From the NCBI GenBank assembly GCA_964035575.1, contig OZ037857.1:1054001-1118000 (forward strand): 64,000 nt of DNA, given 5' to 3'. Under the pieces are notes generated by a model, which saw nothing but the letters and a program-made list of their open reading frames with translations, had not been told where the DNA came from and ran no database searches. Shown here piece by piece: positions 1 through 9,454 of this stretch. This stretch comes from Rhynchopus sp. YZ270_cl-10 (taxonomy: Eukaryota; Euglenozoa; Diplonemea; Diplonemida; Diplonemidae). The position numbers and the translations under genes are program-made. Each line of letters begins with the position of its first letter. The stretch's first letter is position 1.

Positions 1-1215
1 GGAATCGCTCATTGGTTTGCCGCACGCAAGCTGAAGGTCTTCATGAAGGACATTGACCAGAAATACGTTTTCAAAGGCCTCGAATTCGTGAAGAAGGAGT
101 TCTCCGGGCAGGCGAAGAAGAAGAAGATGACCAAAGACGAAGCCGAGCGCCGCACCAACCTTGTACAGGGAGGAACCTCCAACGAAGGACTTCGCGGGAC
201 CCAGATCATCGTCGAGGCTGCAGTGGAGGTGATGGAGCTGAAGATCAAGATGATCAAGGAGCTTGAGGAGCAGGGCATTCTCGATGGGAAGACAATCTTC
301 GCTACGAACACCTCCTCGCTGTCGCTGAACGAGATGCAGAAGCACTCCAAATACCCTGAGAACATTGTGGGAATGCACTTCTTCAACCCTGTTGCGAAGA
401 TGCCGCTTGTTGAGATCATCAAGGGCGAGAAGACCTCTGCTGCCGCCGTCGCCGCTGTTTACAAACTCACTTTGAAGATCGGCAAGAAGCCTATCATTGT
501 CAACGACGGACCTGGATTCCTTGTCAACCGTGTTCTCGGTGTGTACATGGCTGAGGCGGGACGTATGCTGAAGGAATGCGGCGACCCAGAGCAGATTGAC
601 AAGAAGGTGCTTTCCTTTGGAATGCCCATGGGTCCGTTCCGTCTGCTCGACGAGGTTGGTTTTGATGTTGCCGCGCACGTTGGACCGGTTCTGCAAAACG
701 GACTGAACTCCCTGAGGTTCGCTGTCGACTCCGAGGGAGGCGCTGTGGCGAAGCTTTCCAACAACGGCTTCCTCGGCAAGAAGAACAAGAAGGGGTTCTA
801 CAACTACGACGAGAAGGAGAAGGAGAAGGGCTTCAACAAGGAGATCCTCGGGGCCATCGGGTTCACCCCCAACGCGCACTTTGAGTACAGCGAGGTTGTG
901 GACCGGTGTGTGCTGCTGATGGTGAACGAGGCCTGCCTCATCATGGAAGAAGGCCTTGTCGACGGACCCGAGACCGTCGACCTTGGAATGATCTTCGGAA
1001 CCGGGTTCGCACCCTTCCGTGGTGGGCTTCTCTCGTACGCAGACCACGAAGGTGCGGCAAGCATCGTCTCCCGCATGGAGGCGCTTAAGCCCAAGTACGG
1101 AGCCTGGTTTGAGCCATGTGCGACCCTCAAAAAGATGGCAGCAAACAACGAACGTTTCTACCCCAAGAGACCTTTCATCAAATACGAGGAGCGTCTTGGG
1201 TTCCCCAACATCTAA
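1..1215 (+). CDS. 3-hydroxyacyl-CoA dehydrogenase (fatty-acid beta-oxidation multifunctional type), 5' end outside window
   Basis: The reading frame is open from base 1 (404 residues) to TAA at 1213-1215, so the start and the beginning of the NAD-binding Rossmann fold lie upstream. The first visible residues (GIAHWFAARKLKVFMKD) match the strand and helix right after the GxGxxG turn. The 3-hydroxyacyl-CoA dehydrogenase N-domain follows, with ATNTSSLSL and the catalytic-His segment GMHFFNPV, then PLVEII, NDGPGFLVNR and two C-terminal helical domains (MPMGPFRLLDEVG; GFAPFRGG). The enzyme oxidises 3-hydroxyacyl-CoA to 3-ketoacyl-CoA with NAD in mitochondria or peroxisomes. The doubled C-terminal domain is typical of multifunctional FadB/FadJ/HADHA proteins, so an enoyl-CoA hydratase domain probably lies upstream; that part is inference. 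The family call is strong, the exact subtype less so. Confidence 0.93.
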   Translation, partial: GIAHWFAARKLKVFMKDIDQKYVFKGLEFVKKEFSGQAKKKKMTKDEAERRTNLVQGGTSNEGLRGTQIIVEAAVEVMELKIKMIKELEEQGILDGKTIFATNTSSLSLNEMQKHSKYPENIVGMHFFNPVAKMPLVEIIKGEKTSAAAVAAVYKLTLKIGKKPIIVNDGPGFLVNRVLGVYMAEAGRMLKECGDPEQIDKKVLSFGMPMGPFRLLDEVGFDVAAHVGPVLQNGLNSLRFAVDSEGGAVAKLSNNGFLGKKNKKGFYNYDEKEKEKGFNKEILGAIGFTPNAHFEYSEVVDRCVLLMVNEACLIMEEGLVDGPETVDLGMIFGTGFAPFRGGLLSYADHEGAASIVSRMEALKPKYGAWFEPCATLKKMAANNERFYPKRPFIKYEERLGFPNI

Positions 1216-1712
1216 ATATTTTGTTGAAAAAAAAAGAAAAGAACAAAGAACGGTAAGTTTTCAATCTTGCTAAATTATGTATCAAAACAATGGGGGAGGG
1301 AGGGAGAGAAAGAACGGGTGAAGTGGGGGGGAAAGTATGGTTTTTTTTTTCCAGATTTCAGAACCTAAGAAGAGGCGAGTGTGTACAATATTGCAATGGG
1401 TTTGGAATGCAAGGGAGTGGGGGAAAAACAGTGGGAAGGCGTAAAATATTGGCAAGAAGAGAGACTAGGGTTGGTGAGTTTTGTCATTTTGTGGGTTTTT
1501 GAAAACACTCTGAATGGTGCAACGTATCTGCCTCTATTGGTAGCCAACGTAAAAATAATACCAAAACAGAGTGTCTCAAAAACATATGGGGGTTTCCGCA
1601 CTTAAAATAAGCAAAAAAAGGGGGGAGAATTAGAAAGAAAAAAAAATCGTTGCTACGTGTCACACCAGAGTCACAGCATAGAGAAGAAAGGTTATTTTAA
1701 GTTTTTTCTTCA

Positions 1713-1750
1713 GTAGGTTTACTAAACACGAGAGGCTTAGGTTATCTACC
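1713..1750 (+). repeat. CTAAGC-hairpin dispersed element, copy 1
   Basis: First copy of a family of about 36 bp whose idealised form is (G/A)TGACTAAGC, a loop like ACGAGAG, then GCTTAGGGTCATCTTA. The two halves pair as an imperfect hairpin. This copy has a degenerate left arm (TTACTAAAC) and an intact GAGAGGCTTAGG core. Confidence 0.6.
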
Positions 1751-1902
1751 ATTTTCTTTTTCTTTCATTATTTTTTACCCCCCAGATTATTACGCACAAA
1801 CCTTGAATTGTTTCCCCCCCTGTCTTTATTTATCTCCCCATTTTTTGTCTCAAATAAAAAAAGCAAATAGCTACCCCTAAGCCACCCTCCCCCCTTTTTT
1901 CA

Positions 1903-1940
1903 AGATGACTAAGCACTAAGTGGCTTAGAGTCATCTTAGA
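1903..1940 (+). repeat. CTAAGC-hairpin dispersed element, copy 2 (best-paired)
   Basis: The arms AGATGACTAAGC and GCTTAGAGTCATCT are complementary over 12 bp, with only a two-base bulge in the right arm and a loop of eight bases. This is the clearest example of the family's fold. Confidence 0.7.
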
Positions 1941-2025
1941 AATATTATTTTTCTCCTGTCTCTTCCTCCTCCTCCTCCCCCCCTTTTGCCAAGTTTCAGT
2001 TTTTTTTTTACTCCATTTTTTTTTT

Positions 2026-2067
2026 GGGGGTACATTGCCACAGAGAGGGCTTTGTATTTCAAGTTTC
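2026..2067 (+). repeat. GAGAGGGCTTTGTATTTC dispersed element, copy 1
   Basis: Shares GTACA...CACAGAGAGGG and CTTTGTATTTCAAG with six other places in the window. In most copies, as here, a long T-tract follows directly. The fullest copies extend upstream to GGTCATAC...GGTAYACTGTTCACG. Confidence 0.65.
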
Positions 2068-2098
<31 letters not shown>

Positions 2099-2377
2099 GG
2101 TGGCTCAATTAGCAGGCCTTGTACCCTCCTGATTTGCCCCTTCTTTGAGCTATATTGCCATGCCTTATGCATTACAGCTCATTTGATTCCGGTCAGTGGG
2201 GGGTTTTTTGGCTTTTAGGAGCGCACGTTTTTTTAACCTATTCTATATAAAGGGGTTGCAGTGGAAGAATACAACCGGGTGTACACATGCCACCTTCCCC
2301 ATGTGACTCTTGCTTCAATCAAAGCAAGATTGCGTGAGGAAAAAAAAGGGGGGTACTTTTTAGGTTCATCTTACGTT

Positions 2378-2410
2378 AGGTGAGAGAGAGGGCTTTGTAT
2401 TGAAAGTATT
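2378..2410 (+). repeat. GAGAGGGCTTTGTATTTC dispersed element, copy 2 (short)
   Basis: Retains GAGAGAGGGCTTTGTATTGA only. It is preceded by TTAGGTTCATCTTA, the 3' arm of the CTAAGC hairpin family, so the two families touch here. Confidence 0.5.
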
Positions 2411-2514
2411 TATTTTTTTGTGTATCCCTTCTCCACAGCACCCCTTTTTTGGCGTATTCCCCGGAAAGAGGAGAGAAAAATAAAAATTACAGGTGGCTAT
2501 TGTTTCATTTCAAA

Positions 2515-2557
2515 AGGTGTCGGTCTAAGCACAATGTGGCTTAGGTTATCATCGTAC
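2515..2557 (+). repeat. CTAAGC-hairpin dispersed element, copy 3
   Basis: Reads CTAAGCACAATGTGGCTTAGG; the CTAAGC and GCTTAG arms are exact complements. The outer parts (GTGTCGGT and TTATCATC) are more diverged than in copy 2. Confidence 0.55.
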
Positions 2558-3075
2558 TATTTTTATTTTATTTTTGAAGATGTTGTGTTTCTGTCGTTCC
2601 CCTTCTCCTCCCCCAGAGGGTTCGGGTATCTTTAAAAGGCGTTTTTTTTTGTCTTTTTTTTCCCCGGCAAAAGGAAAGAGAGCCGTACGTGTCTAAGCGA
2701 GTGAGAGTCTCAAAAGGTAAGCAAGGAGAGGGGAAAGGGGGAGTTCTGTGAGAGCTGTGTCTCCTTTTTAAGACTCGCGTAAAAGGGGGGATAAAAGGGA
2801 GTTAAGAAAATCGCCCTACTCCTCCTTTTTCCCATCTATGACTAAAAAACAGCGAGATATATACCTATAGGAGGTTATGAGAGTGGGAGGGTGTGTTTTA
2901 AGGGTGGGGGAAATTAAAAGGAAAAGGAAAAATTTAAAAAAAAAAAAAGAAGGGAAAAAAAAAGTAAGGGGGTAACTGTGACGCGCCTGTCATGGATTCC
3001 TCAATCGATACAAAAACAAAAAATAGAGGGGTTTTTTGGTTATGTTTAAATGTATGTCTGAAACTGTCGCCACCA

Positions 3076-3161
3076 AAAATGATGACCTTCAATTCAATGT
3101 TCTCACTGACCTTCTTGATAGACAAACGATCTGCCACTTATTCGCATTTACCGGCACCTGA
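3076..3161 (+). ncRNA. Box C/D snoRNA, type A, copy 1
   Basis: An 86-bp sequence occurs identically at three places (here, 3821-3906 and 7711-7796). It begins with a perfect C box ATGATGA (3079-3085) and ends with a D box CTGA (3158-3161). Inside are a D' box CTGA (3106-3109) and a C'-like TGATAGA (3116-3122), in the canonical order C-D'-C'-D. Identity between copies stops at the D box, as expected for a functional RNA rather than a random repeat. Such RNAs guide 2'-O-methylation of rRNA with fibrillarin in the nucleolus. The bases upstream of D' (TTCAATGTTCTCA) resemble the complement of a conserved LSU rRNA segment, recalled from memory and not checked here. No strong terminal stem is visible. 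Confidence 0.82.
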
Positions 3162-3272
3162 TGTAACGACCCAGCACCAACCTTTGTGGTACAGTACGTT
3201 GGTGTGGTGTGTTCTCTTGTTCGCAGTTCGGTTGTTGCCACACAGACACAGCAAAAGAGATGGCTTCTTTTA

Positions 3273-3369
3273 TTGCATGATGACACAAAAAGCTAAAATT
3301 GGTATTTCATTGAATCGAAGCCTTCGGGTTTATGAGACGAAACGGCGCCTTGCAACGCAGTTCTGACTC
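3273..3369 (+). ncRNA. Box C/D snoRNA, type B, copy 1
   Basis: A 97-bp sequence repeated identically at 3683-3779. The conserved block opens with TTGC and a C box ATGATGA (3277-3283) and closes with a D box CTGA (3363-3366) plus three bases. A C'-like TATGAGA (3331-3337) and a possible D' TTGA (3310-3313) flank an internal mini-hairpin CGAAGCCTTCG. The guide region next to D would be CCTTGCAACGCAGTT; its rRNA target was not identified. It lies 111 bp after type A copy 1, in the same orientation, consistent with one precursor transcript. Confidence 0.78.
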
Positions 3370-3682
3370 TTCCACCACCACCTCTTCCCCTCACCAAAGG
3401 AAGCTGCCTGCATCACTGCATGCTGTTGTTCTGCAGTGAGGTCACAACAACGCAAGACCGCAAACCACAACCAGACAAAGAACAGCACTGCGCGGTATAG
3501 GTTGCCTGCCCCACACACCACTTCGCGTCAGGGGGGTGGGCTTTTAAACCACGCCAGAGCAAAATGGACAGCATGTAACCAGCACCCCAGCATTGACCTT
3601 GTGAGCTTGGGTGCCTTGGTGCGGTCCGACATTCATTCAGCATCTTCTTCCGTTTGGAGTGCGCAGCACACCAAGAGCCTCT
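3370..3682. other. Spacer between the two type B snoRNA genes
   Basis: 313 bp without a protein-like frame. It is GC-richer than the surrounding intergenic DNA and could be processed from the same snoRNA precursor. No C and D box pair at snoRNA distance was found in it. Confidence 0.5.
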
Positions 3683-3779
3683 TTGCATGATGACACAAAA
3701 AGCTAAAATTGGTATTTCATTGAATCGAAGCCTTCGGGTTTATGAGACGAAACGGCGCCTTGCAACGCAGTTCTGACTC
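3683..3779 (+). ncRNA. Box C/D snoRNA, type B, copy 2
   Basis: Same 97-bp sequence as 3273-3369, with C box at 3687-3693 and D box at 3773-3776. A short CCA-repeat and pyrimidine tract separates it from type A copy 2, which starts 42 bp downstream. Confidence 0.78.
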
Positions 3780-3820
3780 CACCACCACCACCACCACCTC
3801 CTCCTCTTCTTCCCCTCACC

Positions 3821-3906
3821 AAAATGATGACCTTCAATTCAATGTTCTCACTGACCTTCTTGATAGACAAACGATCTGCCACTTATTCGCATTTACCGGC
3901 ACCTGA
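3821..3906 (+). ncRNA. Box C/D snoRNA, type A, copy 2
   Basis: Same 86-bp sequence as 3076-3161, with C box at 3824-3830 and D box at 3903-3906. It ends only 113 bp before the AP-4 mu start codon, so it sits in the presumed promoter, leader or intercistronic stretch of that gene. A snoRNA so close to a start codon, on the same strand, suggests a shared precursor transcript. Confidence 0.82.
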
Positions 3907-4019
3907 CTCACACCACTACACTTCTTCCTGAACCGGAAACCACCACCCTCCCCTCCCCTCCCCTCCCCTCCCCTCTCCCTCTCCCCCACCCTACATCACC
4001 ACAGGGATCGTCCACTAAG

Positions 4020-5961
4020 ATGCCGATCTCACAGCTGTTCGTGCTGTCCCCCCGAGGGGACAAGATTATAACCAAAGAGTACCGAAACGACATTGTACGT
4101 GGAACGGATGAGATCTTCTTCAGAAAATACAAGTTCTGGGATGGCCCTGGAGGCGGCGACACACCACCATTCTTCTCCTACGACGGCGTGAACTACGCGT
4201 ACGTGAAGAAAAACAACCTTCTCCTCACCGTGACGACACGACAGAACATGTCCCCGGCACTGCTCAGCGAGTTCCTCATCCGCCTGACAAAACTGCTCAA
4301 GGATGCGCTCGGCGTTCTCAACGAGGAGTCCCTCAGGAAGAACTTTGTGCTTGTCTACGAAATCCTCGACGAGGTGATAGACTTCGGCTACATCCAGGGC
4401 ACCAACACCGAGAAGCTGAAGTCCTACATCTCGAACGAGCCTGTTGCTGTGGAGGCGGAGGACAAAAAGCTTGCACAGAACGCGCTTCCGAAGCCGACTC
4501 TTGGCAAATTCACTGGGAAAGGGACGAAGCGTGCGGCGGACGCGCAAAAAACTATTCTGAGCGGCGAGAAGGGGAGCGGGAAGAACGAGATCTACGTGGA
4601 TGTGCTGGAGCGCCTCAACGTTGTGTTCAACGCGAACGGGAATGTGTCGAATGCGGAGATCGACGGGTCGATTATTATGAAGAGTTTCCTTGCAGGCACA
4701 CCCGAGCTGCGGTTGGGCCTCAACGACGACCTGACAATAGGCAAGCAAGACCACAACTACGGTGCCGTGCAGCTCGACTCCGTCAACTTCCACGAATGCG
4801 TAAACTACAACGACTTCATGAAGGACCGTACCCTCTTCTTCCGCCCCCCAGACGGCGAGTTTGTCGTGATGAACTACCGTGTCACCTCCATGGACTACTC
4901 CATGCCGTTCCACATCATCCCCATCATCGACGAGCAGCCGCCATACAAGGTGGAGCTCACACTGAAGGTATGGGCATTTAAGGATGGCATCCGCTCTAGG
5001 TGGTCTATGTCAATTATTTACTATGCAAATAAAATAAAATGGGTGTATGGGATCCTAGCTTTTCTATATTATATTGAGCACAGAACCCTGGGTGAGGGTC
5101 AATACAATTATAGAGTGAAAATTGTTTGAATTGGAGTCAGGACTGAACAGACGGATTGTCAAAAAAAAAAAACTACGCATAAAACAGGTCAAAGCCGACT
5201 TCCCTGCTACTGTGCACGCAGCAACTGTTCTTGTGAAGTTCACCGTGCCGAAGGCGACGACGAGTGTCAGCGTGGAGCTGCGTGGTGCGTCGCAGAACCA
5301 GACGTACGAATACAAGCAGGCCGACAAGCAGGTCATGTGGCTGATCAAGAAGTTCAACGGGATGACAGAACATATGTGCAAGGTGCGCATCTCCTTTGCC
5401 CACGAGACACCTGCAAGCATCCGCAAGCAAATTGGGCCCATCTCCATGAACTTTGAAATTCCCATGTATGTCATCCCCTCAATGTTGTCACATCATCAGT
5501 TGGCAACTTAGTGTCCCGTTTTTTCAATACCACCCACGCCATGCTGCGTTCACACTTCTCATTTTGCCAACTTCTTCTTTTTCTGGCTTTATGCCCACTT
5601 TCCTTACTCTCGGCAAGGTTGGCTTTTGAGAACAGGGGAACTTTCACTCAGGGATTTTTTATTGGGCAGTTCCCCAACCTCGTCTTCAGACACTTCTCTT
5701 CATGCTAAAAACCTCGTTTAGTCTTATTGATACGTAATGGACATGAAGAAAACAACCCAAAGAGGCACATCAACACATCAACACACAACACACACGGAGA
5801 GTTCAAGACTGCCCTAACCAACTCCCTTTTCCTACAGGTACATCGTGTCCGGTCTGAACATCCGTTTCCTCAGAATCGAGGAGCGTTCGAAGTCCTACAA
5901 CCCTGCGCGTTGGGTCCGCAACATCACACAAGCCAACTCCTACGTTTGCCGTGTGAACTAG
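4020..5961 (+). CDS. AP4M1: AP-4 adaptor complex, mu (medium) subunit; three exons
   Basis: Exons 4020-4967, 5188-5465 and 5838-5961 join to 449 residues, close to the roughly 450 usual for AP-4 mu. Introns use GTATGG...CAG and GTATGT...CAG. The N-terminal longin-like domain starts MPISQLFVLSPRGD and contains VYEILDEVIDFGYIQ, a mu-family signature; the closest match from memory is AP-4 rather than AP-1, -2 or -3. The C-terminal mu-homology domain begins near residue 190 (IYVDVLERLNVVFNANG), and the last exon encodes YIVSGLNIRFLRIEE, the strand that completes the fold. The subunit binds tyrosine-type sorting signals at the trans-Golgi network. The third exon is needed for the fold, so the stop at 5509-5511 is intronic. 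The ATG lies 16 bp after a CAG acceptor-like site. Confidence 0.92.
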
Positions 5962-6485
5962 GTCTTTCTCTCTTTTTTTTTGTTTTTTTTGGATGTGCGT
6001 GCAGAGTGAGGCACATCTTTCTTTTCTCCGTTTCTGGTACTGATTTTTTTTTTCTCCCCTTTCCCCCTCACCCCCCCCGGGCCTGACAAACTTGTATAGT
6101 TACTGCAAAAGGCACACCCCTGAAAAAAAAACACAAAATATGCTCTTTCACAACGGTTCGTTCACTTATACATATTTGGGCAGAAAACATGCCTATCTTA
6201 ACTTTTTGGTTGTTCAGAACGTCGGGATGTCGTGGAATGAGCTGTGGGGTTGATAGGTGATTTTTGTGCCTATAAAAAATGTCCTTTTTTTTTTTGAGTC
6301 CACACACCTTCTCTCTTAGTGGTCCTGTTCAAATCTTAGAGCCCCGTATCTTCCAAGTTTTTTTCTCTCTCTTTTTTGTGTTCGCCTGATTCCTCAAAAT
6401 GTGTGATCCCCCCCACCCCACCGATGAAAGTTGGAATATGGTTCTTCACCCCAGAGAGATTGTACCTACCTTCCAGAATAAAAAG

Positions 6486-6560
6486 GACAGTGGAGATTGC
6501 ACAACTGTGGCAACACAACCGAGGCAACTACACTACTCCAACAATTTATCAAAAAAAAAA
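6486..6560 (+). repeat. ATAGTGGAG-type dispersed element, divergent copy
   Basis: Starts with CAGTGGAG and ends with CTCCAACAATTTATCAAAA plus an A-run. Bases 6514-6554 match 51144-51184 almost exactly (ACAACCGAGGCAACTAC...). The head and tail resemble the ATAGTGGAG family described at 36986. Confidence 0.5.
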
Positions 6561-6844
6561 CTGAAAATGTTGGGGGTAAAAGCGAGGCCTAGACTCCTTC
6601 TTGCTAACTTTGCTCTCCTCCCCTACCTTGTTTTTCCCTGCAAATAGACGTGATGAATGAAGAGAGAGAGAGAGAAAGAGAGATAACAGCGATTGGGTAC
6701 GAACTGCTGGCGATTTGCTTCGCTTGCGTGTACGATCTGATTTCTGGATCAAGAAAAAATCAATATTATTGTACCTCGTATTTTGCTGCCCTCAAATGCA
6801 ACAAAAAAAATGTAAGGACAGGTCCACCACTGTGTTCTGGGTTC

Positions 6845-6897
6845 TGGTCATGCACCAAGGCACCCTGTCTCGAGAAGGGCTTTGTGTTTCAAGTCGC
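6845..6897 (+). repeat. GAGAGGGCTTTGTATTTC dispersed element, copy 3
   Basis: Reads GGTCATGCACCAAGGCACC, then CTCGAGAAGGGCTTTGTG and TTTCAAGTCGCA. It keeps the extended upstream part GGTCAT...AAGG, also seen at 53230 and 54274. Confidence 0.6.
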
Positions 6898-7710
6898 ATT
6901 GCTTTTCCATTTAACCGTCTAAATATATTTCCAGCTCAGCAGCTCTTCATTATTCTATAGCACCGAAAAAAAATGTTTCCTTTTTTTGGCGAGAAAAGAC
7001 GACAAAGGAATGACAACATAGTACGCATTTTTGGGGGTGGGTTGTGTGTGGGGAGATAATTACAGTAACGCAACGGAGAGGTAAAAACTAAGAGTGGATT
7101 TTTTTTTGGGATTTCAGAAACTCTAAGGGTTTTTTTACACCCCCTCCACCGATGGTTTTGTTGTGTTACTGTCCTTAGGGCATACTACTAAGAGAAAACG
7201 AGCTCAAAATAAAACGAAAAAGAAATGTATCTCGTATGCAACGTTTTGTACCGATATTGGGTGCAGGGTATCTTTGAGAACTATGGAAAAAAAATGCCTA
7301 CTTTTTTTTGGGGGGGGTCGGGGTTGGGCGGGGTACATGGGGGCTGGGGAGGGTAAAAAAGGTAAGGGGGGTTCATTTTGAAAAAACGTTGTGGGTATGA
7401 TCCCTTTGAGGTTCACATTTCACGATTTTTATTATTTTTTTTAAAAATTCGGGTGTGGTGTAAGACACCGCCTTCCCCCCCACCACGTTGTTTCATACCC
7501 AACCCTCAACCCCCCGTAGAAATAGTGGGTTTCCCAGAATCCCACACTGGGTGTGAAAAAAAGGGTGGGTGAAGAGCAGTTTGACACTGGGAAGCTACCC
7601 TATATCCCCCCCCCCCTCAAAAAAAAGAGCTACAAGTAAAAAATGCAAAGAGACTATAACAATTACCCCCTCTTATTTTCCAGATATAATTTTGTCTCAG
7701 CGTACGACCA

Positions 7711-7796
7711 AAAATGATGACCTTCAATTCAATGTTCTCACTGACCTTCTTGATAGACAAACGATCTGCCACTTATTCGCATTTACCGGCACCTGA
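7711..7796 (+). ncRNA. Box C/D snoRNA, type A, copy 3
   Basis: Third identical 86-bp copy, with C box at 7714-7720 and D box at 7793-7796. A run of six T's follows the D box directly. It lies 3.8 kb from the other cluster and 218 bp before the start codon of the first M23 peptidase gene, repeating the pattern of a type A snoRNA just upstream of a coding gene. Confidence 0.8.
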
Positions 7797-8014
7797 TTTT
7801 TTAGCACATCTCACACAAACAATCCAGCACAAAATATTAGAGGTTACTGCGCACGGGAGTCTCTGTTTCATCTTAAAACATTTCCTTTGTACCTTCACCT
7901 TTTCCGTTATTCCTCACACAACCTCACCAACACCCACCCAACGCCAGATATTCTCAAAACAACCCACATACACACACCCGTGCCAAAGTCCAAGACAAAG
8001 AGCACCACAACAAA

Positions 8015-9454
8015 ATGCGGGGCGTCTTTGTGCTGCTGGTGCTGCTGTGCACCCAGAACACTGCCGAGGCGGGGACCTACCAAACACGTCCCTTCTTCCA
8101 GACGCCAACAAGCTGTGCACAGATGTGGCGTGCAGCGTCGTACGACGGACACAGGAACAACCTGGACCTGAACCAGTGGGACGTGGGGGCAGGGTCAACC
8201 GTGCAGGACGAGGGGAACTTCGTGCGTGCGGCTGCTGGGGGCAAGGTTGTGGAGGCGTACACAGTGAACTCGCCCGACTCGAAGCACCACGGGGCGAGAC
8301 GCGTGCGCATCGACCACGAGAACGGGTGGAAGACGTACTACACACACATGCGCGACTCGGTGTCGCACCTGCTGAACGAGCGTGTTGCACAGGGCGAGGT
8401 GATTGGGATCACCGGGACGACTGGGAACAGCAACGGCCCGCACATCCACACGAACCAGGAGGGGCTCGACAGCGACAGCGGGAGCTACGACAACATGCGC
8501 CACACGTACAACGGCGTGTACTCGACTGTGCACGAAGGGAACTTCGGGGCGACGGAGCTGCTCCTGAGCAACAACTGCGGGGGCGAGCGTTTCATGGCGT
8601 GGTCTGAGGGGACGAGGGACTTCATGCTCATCTACAAGCCGCAGAGCGGGTCTGTCAAGATTGTGGAGGTGGACTCGGACGGGAAGGGGACGACAACACG
8701 GTACTCGAGCACGTGGTCGCTGCAGTACACGCACATGGAGGCGTACAAGGTGTCCGGGGTGCAGTACGCGGTGCTGTACAAGGCACGCACGGGGTTCGTC
8801 AACTTCATCCGCCTTACAGCAGGGGGTGCCGGGTACTCGAACGTTGTGACTGGGACCTGGGGCACAGGCTGGACCCACATTGTGCCGTTCCAGAACGGGA
8901 ACACTGCGTACCTGCTTGTGTACAGCAGCCTGCACGGGCATGCGAACTGGGAGCGTGTCAACGCCGGGAACGTGTACACAACGAACCTGCACGCGTCGAA
9001 CTGGGTGCGCGGCCGCACTGTGCTGATGCCGTACTGGAAGAGCGGTGTGCAGTACCTGCTGCTGTACAGGGGCGGAAGCGGTGATGTGAAGACGGTCTCC
9101 GTGTCCTTTGCGTGGGGGTCTGTGTCGACGCAGCTTGTGTGGACGGCGACGTGGACGGGCGGGTGGACGCACATGGTTGACTTCAACGTGGGCGGGCTGT
9201 CGTACATGCTGGCGTACAAGCAGGAGACTGGCACGGCAAAGATCCTGAAGTACGGCGCCACAGGTGTGACGACAACGTACTCGTCGACGTGGTCGAAGCC
9301 GTGGACACACATCACCCCCTTCTACATCGGCTCCACCGGACACGTCCTTATGTACAAGACTGGCACCGGCTACATGCAGACCATGCGCATTGCAAACGGT
9401 GGCACGGGCTACACAAAGCTGTGGGGGGCGACGTGGACGAGCGGGTGGAACTAA
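8015..9454 (+). CDS. Secreted M23-family metallopeptidase with six C-terminal WTH repeats, copy 1
   Basis: 479 residues. A signal peptide (MRGVFVLLVLLCTQNTAEA) precedes a LytM/lysostaphin-like M23 domain at about residues 20-190. Likely zinc ligands are in SYDGHRNNLDLN and in the HxH motif GPHIH; GGKVVEAY and GEVIGITGTTGNS are typical M23 strands. Residues about 195-479 form six repeats of about 46 residues, with a WTHIxPF...YLLxYK...G pattern and ending in TWS/TWT, probably a beta-propeller-like binding module. M23 enzymes cut peptidoglycan cross-bridges, so this is probably a secreted bacteriolytic enzyme. The domain is mainly bacterial, so transfer from bacteria is plausible but not shown. 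The start was chosen because the signal peptide begins there, in a CAAAATG context shared with other genes. Confidence 0.92.
   Translation: MRGVFVLLVLLCTQNTAEAGTYQTRPFFQTPTSCAQMWRAASYDGHRNNLDLNQWDVGAGSTVQDEGNFVRAAAGGKVVEAYTVNSPDSKHHGARRVRIDHENGWKTYYTHMRDSVSHLLNERVAQGEVIGITGTTGNSNGPHIHTNQEGLDSDSGSYDNMRHTYNGVYSTVHEGNFGATELLLSNNCGGERFMAWSEGTRDFMLIYKPQSGSVKIVEVDSDGKGTTTRYSSTWSLQYTHMEAYKVSGVQYAVLYKARTGFVNFIRLTAGGAGYSNVVTGTWGTGWTHIVPFQNGNTAYLLVYSSLHGHANWERVNAGNVYTTNLHASNWVRGRTVLMPYWKSGVQYLLLYRGGSGDVKTVSVSFAWGSVSTQLVWTATWTGGWTHMVDFNVGGLSYMLAYKQETGTAKILKYGATGVTTTYSSTWSKPWTHITPFYIGSTGHVLMYKTGTGYMQTMRIANGGTGYTKLWGATWTSGWN

Larger units (their letters stand above)
1216..3075. other. Intergenic region with homopolymer tracts and short dispersed repeats
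   Basis: No open frame here looks like a protein. The stretch is dominated by T-, A-, C- and G-runs, with a T21-class tract near 2069-2091. It holds three copies of the CTAAGC hairpin family (1713-1750, 1903-1940, 2515-2557) and two copies of the GAGAGGGCTTTGTATTTC family (2026-2067, 2378-2410), listed separately. It probably contains the 3' UTR of the dehydrogenase gene and the upstream part of the snoRNA transcription unit. Confidence 0.7.
5962..7710. other. Intergenic region, homopolymer-rich
   Basis: No protein-like frame was found. It holds one relative of the ATAGTGGAG family (6486-6560), one GAGAGGGCTTTGTATTTC copy (6845-6897), a short GA microsatellite near 6658 and many T- and G-runs. 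It ends at snoRNA type A copy 3. Confidence 0.65.

Noticed and set aside
4029-4913. 294-codon minus-strand frame over AP-4 mu
   Set aside because: It overlaps a clearly recognised plus-strand gene and has no domain of its own.
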